This document shows, piece after piece, positions 38,289 to 47,652 of a stretch of DNA of 64,000 nt. The position numbers and the translations under genes were made by a program. The DNA comes from Anthoceros angustus (lineage: Eukaryota > Streptophyta > Anthocerotopsida > Anthocerotales > Anthocerotaceae): assembly GCA_010909165.1 (NCBI GenBank), contig VJWM01000178.1:372001-436000 (forward strand). The letters run 5' to 3'. Within the stretch, counting starts at the first letter, position 1. Each line of letters begins with the position of its first letter. The notes under the pieces are model-generated. The model made no database searches, was not told the origin of the DNA, and saw only the letters and a list, made by a program, of their open reading frames with translations.

Positions 38289-38391
38289 CTGCATAATGAC
38301 AAGAAAATGAGGGAGGCACAAGAGACTTGTAACGTCGTCGGTGCAGACACAGTGCTAACTGAGAGCGGATGGCTCCGCAGCAAGCTTAAGA

Positions 38392-38909
38392 GGAGTTGTA
38401 TTTGGAACCTGCAAACTGTCAGCAACTATAAAATGCAGAAGGGAACTGCATTCACAGAAGGAGTTGTGAATGCCAGCCTGGGTCAAAAGCATGAAGCAGT
38501 TCTGCAAATCTGCTGTTGCAGGTTGCTTCATCCCTTGGGTTTGGTGAACGCATGTGAGCATTCACTATTGCTTAGATGCATATATGCAGAACACGTTTGA
38601 AGTGCCATTTTTGCAGGTTCGTTATTTTGGATCGCTGGACAACCACCACAACAAGGCTTGGCTGCAGGGAAGGCTATGGAGGGCCTGCAGGTACAATTGC
38701 AAGGCCAGATACAATCAGGATGTTGGACGCCCCATTGTTTCCTTTTCAACTGCACGGTCCTGAGAGGCAGTGAAGAGGGAGGTGGGCTTGGGAGGAGCTT
38801 CACATCACCGATTTTCAGCGAAGCAGCTACTTCCAGCCGCGCCATATGGCAAACCAAAATGACTCCAAGCAGGTTCAGCAGGTCTGTCAAAGGATTCACG
38901 TGGGTGAGA
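38392..38909. other. Start of the scrambled island, nothing assigned
   Basis: About 0.5 kb just right of the duplication edge. No family resemblance that I can defend. It may be the diverged front part of the PPR fragment that follows. Confidence 0.35.
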
Positions 38910-39250
38910 AGGGCATGCGATGCAGCGGTGTGCCCAAGTGATGCCCATCGTGGATCTTCTTGGACGGTCATGTGATGAGGCAGAGTATTTTTCGCATACC
39001 ATGTCGTTTGAGAAGGATATCTCAGCGTGGAAAGCTTTGTTGAGTGCATGCAAGAGCTAAGGCGAAGTCGCGCATGGAAGGCCGTGCATTGACGGCCACT
39101 AACAGCTGGAACCTGACAAAGCAAGTTCGTATGTGCTGTTGGGGAGCATGTATGCAAATGCAGGCAGGATAGGATTGAATAGGATTGAAAGCTTGAGGAA
39201 GTCAGCAGGTGCTTTGAAAAAAGCTGCTAAGGCCACCCACCATTGAAGTA
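38910..39250 (+). pseudogene. PPR protein fragment, C-terminal E region
   Basis: Across frame changes the plus strand reads MPIVDLLGRS--EAEYF, then EKDISAWKALLSAC, then LEPDKASSYVLLGSMYANAG and SLRKSAGALKKAA. This is the order found at the end of PLS-class PPR proteins (last PPR motif, E motif). Stops interrupt it (after LLSACKS and before QLEPDK), and neither upstream PPR repeats nor a DYW domain are attached. Confidence 0.75.
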
Positions 39251-39254
39251 AGGA

Positions 39255-39390
39255 ACACACCCGGCAGTCCCGAATGCTGGTGCACAGTAAACTACACCAG
39301 TTCCAGCACCATCGGGAAAATAATCATCAGCCACAACCTCAAAGGCTACGTCTGACAAATGCGAGAAGTACTCAAACATTGGCTTGTACC
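39255..39390 (-). pseudogene. Isoleucyl-tRNA synthetase fragment, editing-domain exon
   Basis: The minus strand reads YKPMFEYFSHLSDVAFEVVA, then DDYFPDGAGTGVVYCAPAFG, which is the signature of the class I synthetase editing domain (GTG-V--APAFGE-D) as in cytosolic eukaryotic IleRS. The fragment starts right after a GGTGTAG acceptor, so an intron-exon border is kept. After APAFG the sequence leaves the family. Two other pieces of the same gene lie at 40197-40487 and about 46417-46570. Confidence 0.8.
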
Positions 39391-39526
39391 TACACCAAAC
39401 CACCAGATTTTGGCACAATAGCTACAATGCATACTAGAGTAGCCTCAGCTGCGCCACAGCCAGCGACAGCTCCTTCGCGTAGGAGGTTGTTCGTTATCTT
39501 CGTTGCGCACTCATTGCGCCTCAAAA

Positions 39527-39643
39527 TTAGCTGCCACCTTCGTACTTGGGATCCGCCACCACATAGTGATAGAAAACCACCAACACAAAGATGGTAATCC
39601 CCAAGAAGTTGGCCAAAAAACCTAGATCCTGGTCGTCAATCAT
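39527..39643 (-). CDS. OST4: OST4, smallest subunit of the oligosaccharyltransferase complex
   Basis: A 38-residue open frame reads [20 protein letters not shown], then [18 protein letters not shown]. It matches plant OST4 (a 35-37 residue single-span protein of the ER membrane) along its whole length, including the DDQDLGF start, the one membrane helix and the cytosolic DPKYE end. OST4 stabilises the STT3-containing N-glycosylation complex. The frame has no disabling change, although Thr-32-like and Phe substitutions in the helix are slightly unusual. It lies among gene fragments, so it may be either the working gene or a copied one. The region upstream on the minus strand has no obvious TATA box. 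Confidence 0.85.
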   Translation of the reverse strand: MIDDQDLGFLANFLGITIFVLVVFYHYVVADPKYEGGS

Positions 39644-40196
39644 CTGCGTATGGCCAACCGATCGACAATCAGCACAAACATCCATACAACCGAACACCAG
39701 GGCCTTCGCACTCTCAATAACATCGAAAACATCGACACCAGGCCCCCATGGACCCGCTAGACCACGGCCAAGGAGCACTGCAAAGCAATATCAAACAAGC
39801 GGTGCAGATCCTAACCTTGCCGATAGAACCCTTGCCCTCTTGAGACTGTCTGCAGAGGTCGGGAAAGAACCGGCGATATTTCGCCACAACAACCAAACGG
39901 AACCCTACTGGTGCCCTAACCTACATCAGGCCAGGGATAGGGGCATCCTGGAGTCGCTTGAAGTCTACGTATAGCATTTACTCGTAACTTGAGTCATAAG
40001 TTAGAAATATCAACTGAAGAGGTGAAAATTGAACACTAGAAGTTGAGACGAACTCCAATGCATCTGGCTTGGCTTGTGACCAGCATTTGCCGTTCAGCTG
40101 ATCAGCTATCCCCTGCGGGAGGATCGAAAGCGGCTGTCCATGTGTGGTGACAGCGCAATCTGTCCATTTCGTGCATTCTAGCAATTGAAACTTGCC
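39644..40196. other. Between OST4 and the IleRS fragment, nothing assigned
   Basis: About 0.55 kb. It should contain the OST4 upstream region on the right side of that gene. No coding resemblance. Confidence 0.35.
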
Positions 40197-40487
40197 ATGG
40201 AGGAAGTCCCCGAGGGGAAGAACTACAGTTTCCTTAAGAGAAGGAGACAATTTTCGAACTGTGGGAGTCATTGGACGCGTTCCACACCCAGCTCAAGCGC
40301 AGTGAAGGCAAGCCGGATTATATTTTCCTCATTACGGCCATATTCTAGCCGGCACCATTAAAGACATTGTGACGAGGTACAAGTCAGCCCGAGGGTTTCA
40401 TGTCACAGACGGTTTGGGTGGGATTGCCATGGCCTGCCTGTCGAGTACGAGATTGATCAGAAGCTGGGAATTAAATCTAAGGAGCAG
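40197..40487 (+). pseudogene. Isoleucyl-tRNA synthetase fragment, N-terminus with HIGH region
   Basis: From an ATG the plus strand reads MEEVPEGKNYSFLK. After a one-base shift it continues ETIFELWESLDAFHTQLKRS and EGKPDYIF, then directly [20 protein letters not shown] and RGFHVT, and after another shift [20 protein letters not shown] and IKSKEQ, followed by a GTGCGG donor. This is the start of a cytosolic-type IleRS containing its ATP-binding HYGH motif. It lacks about ten residues (the DGPPFATG block) and has at least two frameshifts. It cannot be functional. Confidence 0.88.
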
Positions 40488-40669
40488 GTGCGGGATTCAA
40501 ATTCAGATGGATTTCGCTCGAGTGGCAGACGACTTGCATTGCTGACATTGCCCTTGCTTTTGAACAGGTGGCCATCTGTGCGTAAACCCTAAACCGGGGC
40601 ATAACTTGGCCATCCGTGCCTAAACCTAAACCGGAAGACCGAAAGGTGGGGGGGATGGATGACGATCGA

Positions 40670-40832
40670 ATTCTATAGGCCATCTTTCTCTCCCGAATAT
40701 TAAATTCTGTAGGCCATGTCTCCGGGAGAATATTGAATTCTGTAGGCCATCTTTCTGGGAGAATATTGAATTCTGTAGGCCATGTTTCCGGGAGAACATT
40801 GACTTCTGTAGGCCATGTTTTCGGGAGAGACG
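40670..40832. repeat. Tandem repeat, about five 34-bp units
   Basis: Unit GAATTCTGTAGGCCAT followed by (C/G)TTTCTCC-GGGAGAATATT, repeated head to tail with few changes. On the minus strand it gives a repeating WPTEFNILPE-type frame, which I take as a by-product. Confidence 0.85.
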
Positions 40833-43137
40833 AAGGAATGTATATGGAATTGTGTAGGATGCAATGTTGAGTAGATATCCAAAAAGAGCAAACGGTTCCC
40901 ATCTAAGATCTGCTCAGGTAGATAGGCGCCCAAAGGCGGGTTACTGTCGGGGTGTGGAAGATGCGGGTTACTGTTAGGGTGTGGTAGATGTCGAAGATGT
41001 AAAAGATTGCGTTCTGCGTCGACGACTCATGACGTAAAAGTGATAAGGGTCGAACTCGCATCGAAGGCGCATGACGTTGACGAGGGTCGAACTCGTGTCA
41101 AACTGAATTTCATCGACGATGCATGACATCAAATTGATGAGGGTCGAACTCGCGTCGGCGGCGAATGACGTTGACGAGTTTGAATTGCGTCAAACTGAAT
41201 TTCAAGAAGATTAACAACAATGGCATTTATGTCCACAACAAACAAGCAAATTTTGTTTTAAGTCCACTAGTCCACTGAGGGCACACATGCTCCCCATGGG
41301 ACTCCGTTGTCGGGCAATTTGCTCCATGGAGTAAACTACAGTAGGTTACTAGCACCAAAAGCATTCCTCTCTAAGTACCCCATCCAGATCCACCTTGTGG
41401 TGTAAACCCCTTAACTACAACTTTCTTAAGGTGGGTACACTGCAAGTGACAAGTAGAATGTGTCCATTTGGACACACATACTAATGTACACCACTCTATC
41501 GGGAACAAGTTTAGCTTACAAAGAAAATTGGAAACTTATGAATACCGCAGGAGCCAATGGACAAAAATTAATTAATTATATCAAGTGCCAAATTTTTAAA
41601 AAATATTGAAATGAATGGCTGAAAACTAAAAAATGCAGAATGGTAAGTGCCGAAAACATGCTGGTGTGCACCCACCAAGAGGGTCGTGTAATACAAGTGT
41701 GATGAAGAAGAGGAGGATTCCACAATGAAGTTGCAGCTCCAATTCTTGCACACATCTCTTAGGGTGTCGCTTAGGGTGGGGGGTCGTGGGATTGACAATA
41801 TTTTGCTTCATGGTCACGTATGAAAAATGTGGCGAATTGGAAGATGCTGAATATTTGACTTCTTGGCCACAACAATGTGGTAACACACCCCTTATAGGTA
41901 CCTGGTTATGCACATTATGGGCTCGACTGATGCTACCTTCTGATGGCTAGTGCAACTGCATGTGCTTTACAAAAGGCCAAGCAGCTGCACTCACATATTG
42001 TGAAAGGGGACATACGTAAAACATGCTTGTGGGCACTTTGCCTAAGCTATTTGCGTTCAATTGTCTTAATGATACTTTAGACAGCGTCGCCGTGATGGTT
42101 GGGTGTTTATGCGAGACATCATATTCAACCTTCCAGGATTTGAAGCCTTTGTTGAATCTGCTGGTAGCAAGACTTGGCTGCTATAGACTCATGGCAGTGT
42201 GGCCGTAATGGTTGGGTCTTTTGCGAGACTTTTGTATGCTCTTGTCGCATGGTAGTTGATGCTGCTTCACAAACTAATGATTCCACGCGCGAATGGCTTT
42301 GATGTTGGATCGTTCAGAACTTCTTGTAGGAATATGTGTTGATGGCTACACGGCTACTATACATATTTACTAATCACTGCTCTCAAACTCGTGCTAGTAT
42401 ATACTATTGTAGGGAGCATTTTGTGGTTTAGAAACATATATATGGATGATTCACATGATAGTATTTCTGAGAGCACTTGGTTGTTTAGGAGCATTTTGTG
42501 GATAATTACATGGCCACATTGTTCCAAGGGAGCACTTACTCAGTGAAAAGAATGCCAACTCTATTTTTCAAGTTCTAGCTATCGACTCTATGATGGGAAG
42601 GTCGTTGTAGTCTTTGGTTGGATGAAATACTTGCTCGATGATGTGAGGGTTACTGTAGTCTTCGGCTTGATGAATACTTGGGCCATGATGTGAAGGTCTT
42701 TCGCTTGATGAATACTTGTATGGTGGCGATTATATAAACATGATAATTTTTGAAGGGGGGGAATATAGTAACCCCCTTCGGTTGAGACAGCACCCCCTTG
42801 TCACGATGTACACCCTTCCCCGCACAAAGATATCGCCTCTACTTTGATAATGCGCACACCCTTTCTGAGCCCATACCTTTGATAAAAGACGCACTTTCAA
42901 GACTACACTCCAGAACTAGAGCATAGTAGGGCCACACTGTGGGCCTGTCTGCGTTTTTGTAGAATGCATAGAGGGCTGCCATTTTCATATGTTTATTACA
43001 ACCGAAAACTTTTACTTTCAAGTGGTGGAACACAATTAAAACAATCCTGTATTAACGGGAGTCTTATTTCAGTGGTCGTGAGAACATTTCAACAAACAAC
43101 TGCTAAAGGAGGAAGTGGTCATCACCATCGACAATAG
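40833..43137. other. Intergenic with degenerate direct repeats
   Basis: At 41020-41180 the phrase GATGAGGGTCGAACTCG(C/T) recurs three to four times with CATGACGT between. At 42590-42720 TTGATGAATACTTG and AAGGTC recur about every 55-60 bases. Nothing else is recognisable. The DNA is AT-rich from about 41440. Confidence 0.5.
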
Positions 43138-43519
43138 TCATTCAAGAGTGCGGCCGAGCGACTCGTCTATGCCTTGCGCCGATACTGAGTCAAGGACCAC
43201 CACCAAATTCCGAAGGCGGTCCATATCCTCTGCGTCAAATCTGTCATTCTCCTCCAATGCTTGCTCGTATTCATTAGTATAATTCTTGGGCTGAGCTTCG
43301 GATGGTGTCGATTGCCACACAACATTTAAGGTATGCTGATCCTCATCCAAATGCTCGTCAATCGTGGTCTTCAACCTTCTGGCACTCAATGCAACCACTT
43401 GGGCTTTAAGGCAATGCCAGCGAATATTGATTTTCTTAAAGACAGCCTATGAGGAGCTCCCTATGCCCGCCGGCGCCCATGGGTAGGGCATGGTGTGTTG
43501 GGGGGGGGAGGGGGGCCCG

Positions 43520-43628
43520 GCCGGCCGGCGCCCTCCCTTAGCACTATCCTACGTTTGTGGTTTGGGCGTACATGTATTCTCCAAAACACCGGTTAGTTTG
43601 GGAAGCGTGAAAGCTTCCTTCCGTGTAA
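43520..43628. repeat. 110-bp block present twice inside the transposon relic (copy 1)
   Basis: GCCCTCCCTTAGCACTATCC through CTTCCTTCCG recurs at 44230-44335 in the same orientation with a few substitutions and small gaps. On the minus strand it encodes the KEAFTLPKL end of the DUF7869 frame. In copy 2 the block sits away from the rest of that frame. Next to copy 1 lies a G-rich run (43498-43518). Confidence 0.8.
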
Positions 43629-44229
43629 GCACTATTGAAAACCTCGCAAACATCTGGTCAACCTGGTCATGTATATGGCCAACCAGGAGGAACCCTATCT
43701 TTACCTTCTGGAAAGCCTTTAGCTCCACTAACATATGCAGATAAGCGAATAGCAGTGCATTCTTTTTCTCCCGTGCAGTATTGTTGAGTTGAAGATAGAG
43801 GACCTTTGGGAGAAGTCCCTCGTAATTCGAAATGACATGTTGAATATTGGCTATAGTTAGGTTTGCATCATTCCGGATGTTCCCATATGCTATGAATAGC
43901 TTCGCCGAAATCGTGTAGTCGTAAACCATGATGTGGTTGTCGATAAAACCCATATTTGAACCCATGACGTGGATGTCGATAAAACCCATATCTGAAAGGT
44001 CCTTCGATAGACTCGTAAAGTGGGGAAGTTGTGTCTTATGCTAATCCATCCCGTCTATAGATATACCGATATACTTCGCCGGATCCCCAGAGCATTTCAC
44101 ACGATGCTTGACATATTTTTTTCTTTCATACTTCAGCAACTGCCTGTGCCGTCTTAGATCAGATTCAAATCCTTCTGCAAACAAATCATAGAAAATACAT
44201 TGTTAAACGTTCTAACCCATCGCTGTGGT

Positions 44230-44335
44230 GCGCCGGCCGCCTCCCTTAGCACTATCCCACGCTTGTGGTTTGGGCGCATGTATTCTCCAAAACACGGTTA
44301 GTTTGGGAAGCGTGAAAGCTTCCTTCCGCCTAATG
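44230..44335. repeat. 110-bp block present twice inside the transposon relic (copy 2)
   Basis: Displaced second copy of 43520-43628, lying upstream (on the minus strand) of the ISIDGM block and therefore out of order. Confidence 0.8.
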
Positions 44336-45754
44336 ATTTGTTCACATCTTCCAATTTACTATCTCAAACAATCAATTCAGCCCTCGGAGCATTTAACCTA
44401 GGTTCTGGCAAGATCTTAGCATAAAGTGTCTCTCTTAAGATCTTTGTGTAACCGCATGTCCTATTCCGCACAATAACTCCAACATGATGGTGTACTATAG
44501 ATATTCAATTTTTTTGGAACTCACAAAGTGCGTTCTGATTTTCTTGAATGAAATAAGCAGCCATGATACTTTTCTGCAGCCAATCATCACTAGGGGAAAA
44601 AGTAGCCTCCGAGGACCTGTCGAGCATCACATCTGCAAGAAGTATGCCGACTTTTCGGTTCAAAGACTTGGAGTCCATGTAATTCAGTTCGTTGAGGTGT
44701 GACAATTTCAAAGCCATATTTGTTGTTCGTTGCATCAAATTTAATAAGTCCCGCTGCTTTTTATTCTCTTTCTTCAGGAGCTCAATAGTGAGTCTGGCAG
44801 ATAAACCAAAAACTTGAATTAGAAACTAGGAAACATGTGCAAGGGGCTACATAAACATATGAACCCAAGCATTAACCTTTCCGATGCATTTTCATTGTGA
44901 ACTTTTGCATTTGTGTTGGTGTGAAGAAGAGTCTCTCCAGCCTCTCTTGACCTCTTGATAGTTGTTGGGCCTTGAAATCCCCTAGCATCAGACCACAGAG
45001 ATGGAAATTTAGTCGACAAAATTGAAAACTTCTCGGAAAACGGGGAGAGACAAAAACTCAGAGGTCTTAAACTAACCGCTTCTTTGTGCCAATACAGTTC
45101 CTTCTGGCCTTAAAGGCAGCTCGATCCTCAATTGGCTTTGGTTGCTGCGCCGCAATTGCTTCCATGTGAGACTTCGACCTCATCTCGTAATAGGCTACCT
45201 TCTCAAACGTCCAATTAGGCATCTCATTGTCCTTCTCTTGTTTTTGTCTTGGAGCTAAAACTCTTGTGTCCTCTTCGCTCCCATCCTCCGTGGTGCGCTG
45301 ACCGCACACAGTGTGCCTTGGTCGGCGCATCTTTGTGTGCTTCTTCAACATGGGGGGCTTATTCAGTGGGATCCCAAAGACCTACAAATTACGCATTACA
45401 AGCACATCAAAAACACATCTCACCTTGTTTTTCTCTATTCGTCTCCGACATTATATTTCGTTTGAGATAATCGCAGGTTGTGCACAAGGCAAACCGATTA
45501 CTCTTTGGAATTTTGACCTTGTTGAAGTGCGTGGCCCAAAGTTGACAAAAGTACCAATGCGAAATGTTGTACTGCAGCGCTCGCTGCATATGGTGCTTGT
45601 ATTCTTGAAAGACCTCGCCTTTTGTGTACGAGTCAAGAAGGTGATACACTTCAATGTTTGGCATTCTCTCGGCAATTAGCATGAACACTTGGTTCATCCA
45701 CGCTAGAGCTGTTGATTCGGCCGCCTTTCGTACCGACGAAGGGCAGACCACGCA

Positions 45755-45945
45755 ATGTTCCCAAGGGCTCTCTCTTTCGCTTGTTCGTACCGGCTCCTTT
45801 GCTATGACAAGCTGGTGATGGCAGGCATCCAACGTAATGAAGTCACCTTCCTTTCACTTCTATCTGCCTGCAGTCATGCTGGCCAATTGTGGGAAGGTGT
45901 GAAGTGCTTCAAATCCATGGACAGATATCAGGGGATAGCTCCCAA
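45755..45945 (+). pseudogene. PPR protein fragment
   Basis: The plus strand reads LLCYDKLVMAGIQRNEVTFL, then SLLSACSHAGQLWEGVKCFK, then SMDRYQGIAPKA, a typical pair of PPR motifs near the end of a PLS-class protein. It ends there and runs into unrelated sequence. Its start overlaps the first part of the transposon relic on the other strand. Confidence 0.8.
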
Positions 45946-45977
45946 AGCTGCGCTGCTTGTGTGTTACCAAAAATTTG

Positions 45978-46277
45978 TCAATGCCGATCCCCACAGGAAC
46001 AAGAGCTATCGAGGAACCGATGCATTTGATGCGCATCTCTGACTATATTCTGTCCCTGCTCAAGCCGTGAATTAATGACCTTGGTGCTACTATTGCAATC
46101 ATTGCACATACGAACATTTTTAGTGACACGCCAAGTTGTGCCATCTGGTATATTGAGCACACCATACGCGAAGGCCAGTTTCTCAGCATGTCCACAGAGG
46201 GCATCTTCCTTCTCCTTCTCAGACACTGCCTTGAGCACCAACTCAATTTGTGGCACATGACCTCCTTCCTCCATCAA
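45978..46277 (-). pseudogene. DYW-domain fragment of a PPR RNA-editing protein
   Basis: The minus strand reads GHVPQIELVLKAVSEKEKED, then LCGHAEKLAFAYGVLNIPDG, then RVTKNVRMCNDCNSSTKVIN and IVRDAHQMHRFLDSSCSCGD, ending in RH. This is a nearly complete DYW cytidine-deaminase-like domain: HAE zinc and catalytic motif, CNDC zinc pair, final CSCGD. The usual C-terminal Tyr-Trp are replaced. No PPR repeats precede it on the minus strand. Instead a PPR fragment in opposite orientation lies just beyond its end. Confidence 0.85.
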
Positions 46278-46416
46278 CCTTGTTCACACTTGTCGGCTTT
46301 GATAAAATGTCGGACCTCTCTTCCCCTATGTACCTGAGACCAGCTTAGAAAAAAAATTGAGACAGCCAATAATCAAGTGCCTGATACCAGGATTTTTCTA
46401 TCACGGATGAGCCAGT

Positions 46417-46570
46417 TCAAATTAGACAGAAACCCGAAATGAATACCCCCGTAGACAAAACCCTTCTCATGCAACTGCTTGACCATTCCAAGCTGAACCT
46501 GATCACGATACTCCTGCACTCATCATTGTATTTGTCGATACCCATAGCACGTCCGACATAGGGTTTAGGC
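46417..46570 (-). pseudogene. Isoleucyl-tRNA synthetase fragment, catalytic-core exons
   Basis: The minus strand gives AMGIDKYNDECRSIVIRFSL and EW, then in another frame QLGMVKQLHEKGFVYGG, which follow directly after the KSKEQV piece (40487) in intact IleRS (IDKYNDECRSIV then QLHEKG-VY). Between them the family's RWIDF region is missing. The orientation is opposite to the N-terminal piece. Confidence 0.75.
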
Positions 46571-46854
46571 ACCATGATAAATGATGGGCCTGGATGGCCC
46601 ATCCCTAAACCCTGAACCGGGTCATAAACGCCGCCCCGATGCGGCCAAGGCAAGCTTTCTGGTTCGGAGGAGAGAGAGTAAGTGATGGGCAAGACCACAT
46701 CAGCTTTCAGACAACCCAGCTTCAAACCCCGGACGAGCTCTAGTGACCAGCCAAAGTATTGATATATCTACCTAACAACAAAAGAAAATCGAAGTAATGC
46801 TCCTACTTACCTCCACTACGTGGCCAGGAATTACCCGTCATTCACACTCAGGTA
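46571..46854. other. Right edge of the scrambled island
   Basis: Nothing assigned. A CCCTAAACCCTGAACCGGGTCAT phrase at about 46602-46624 resembles 40583-40603, so the two IleRS fragments may share flanking DNA. Confidence 0.35.
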
Positions 46855-46921
46855 AAACGAGTCACGGGCAACCCCACGGCAGGCTGTCGGTTATTCAGGC
46901 GTGACATCACTTGGTTTCGAG

Positions 46922-46930
46922 GCCTTTATA
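46922..46930 (+). promoter_or_regulatory. TATA-like sequence of the STIG1-like gene
   Basis: TTTATACAT about 130 bases before the ATG at 47058. A segment of about 30 bases including it is absent from the left duplicate. Confidence 0.45.
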
Positions 46931-47057
46931 CATTTGAGGGGCCTCGTCTGGCACTTGCACCGACAGCACTATCCAGTGCTCCCGCGTTTTCGCCTGCCAA
47001 CCTTTCTGCTTTTCAAGAACGGCTTCTGCAAGCATCAGCTTCACGCTCCGGCGCGTC

Positions 47058-47652
47058 ATGGCGATCCCGTCTGCTCTTCAACTCGCCTTGGTTCTGTTCT
47101 TCTCAGCCACGCTTGTCAGTGCAGGCAGTACTGCATCCAATTGCACTTCTGATGTCGTCGACCTTGTAAGATCCAAATCAACTGACCGAGATCTGTCGAT
47201 TTGCGTTTGAGAAATTTGGCTTCGCTTCTCGATTTCTCATCGTGAGTTTTGTTTTCGTTGTTCATCGCCAGCTCCAGTGCGGTGGCCAATCCCCGTGGTT
47301 CTTCGGAAACCCGATGTGCTGCTCTGCACCTGAATTTTCATACCTGCCGAACGCATCGTATTGCGTCGATCTGAATGAGGATCCTGACTTTTGCGGAGCT
47401 TGCAACCTCCGCTGCAGCGAGTACGAGCTATGCTGTCAGGGTTTATGCACCAACGTATATCAAGATGTGGCGAACTGCGGCCTTTGTGGCTACTCTTGTC
47501 CGGCGGGATACCAGTGCATTCCTCTCCATTACAACTCGAATAACAACACGTATAGCGCTAGCCCGGGGACATCGAATGACAACGACGACGCCGGATTTCC
47601 TGATTGCGTGTCTCCGGAAGGCATAGCACAGTTTGACGATTCTACGGCCTGA
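47058..47652 (+). CDS. STIG1-like secreted cysteine-rich protein
   Basis: A small secreted protein of the stigma-specific STIG1 family, extracellular peptides known for exudate and pollen-tube signalling in flowering plants; in a seedless plant the role is open. Two exons, 47058-47165 and 47272-47652, join in phase to 162 residues. A signal peptide (MAIPSALQLALVLFFSATLV) is followed by a short acidic spacer and the cysteine-rich domain: GNPMCCSAPEFSYLPNASYC, then DFCGACNLRCSEYELCCQG, then CTNVYQDVANCGLCGYSCPA and GYQC. It ends with a Ser/Asn/Asp-rich tail. The CG-C---C spacing repeated twice is the STIG1 signature. It lies about 1.2 kb from the 3' end of TLP18.3, convergent with it. Confidence 0.85.

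Larger units (their letters stand above)
36018..38391. repeat. Segmental duplication, left copy
   Basis: Matches 46855-49163 in the same orientation with many substitutions and indels. Shared landmarks are the upstream GGGCCTCGTCTGGCAC, the STIG1-like gene, a long common 3' flank (36739-37110 with 47653-48020), TTTACGATT-CATGAACTGCCAGTGG (37941 and 48727) and the TLP18.3 exon. The match ends at GCAGCAAGCTTAAG (38378-38391; 49150-49163), inside the intron before the duplicated exon. Copy 1 has extra sequence between about 37500 and 37930 that copy 2 lacks or has changed. Confidence 0.85.
43138..45832 (-). mobile_element. Relic of a plant transposon-like ORF with a DUF7869-type domain
   Basis: Minus-strand frames in order give PNIEVYHLLDSYTKGEVFQE, then WATHFNKVKIPKSNRFALC with C--C, then HRVKCSGDPAKYIGISIDGM (44110-44038). 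The next frame contains KVLYLQLNNTAREKKNALLF, AYLHMLVELKAFQKVKIGFL and LVGHIHDQVDQMFARFS, ending in an acidic tail (43398-43138). The order and motifs (ISIDGMD, LQ-DN, VGH-H--ID--F-R-S) are those of the large uncharacterised ORFs with a DUF7869 domain that are repetitive in plant genomes. Frames are interrupted by stops or introns, and one block is duplicated internally, so it is probably inactive. Confidence 0.65.
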
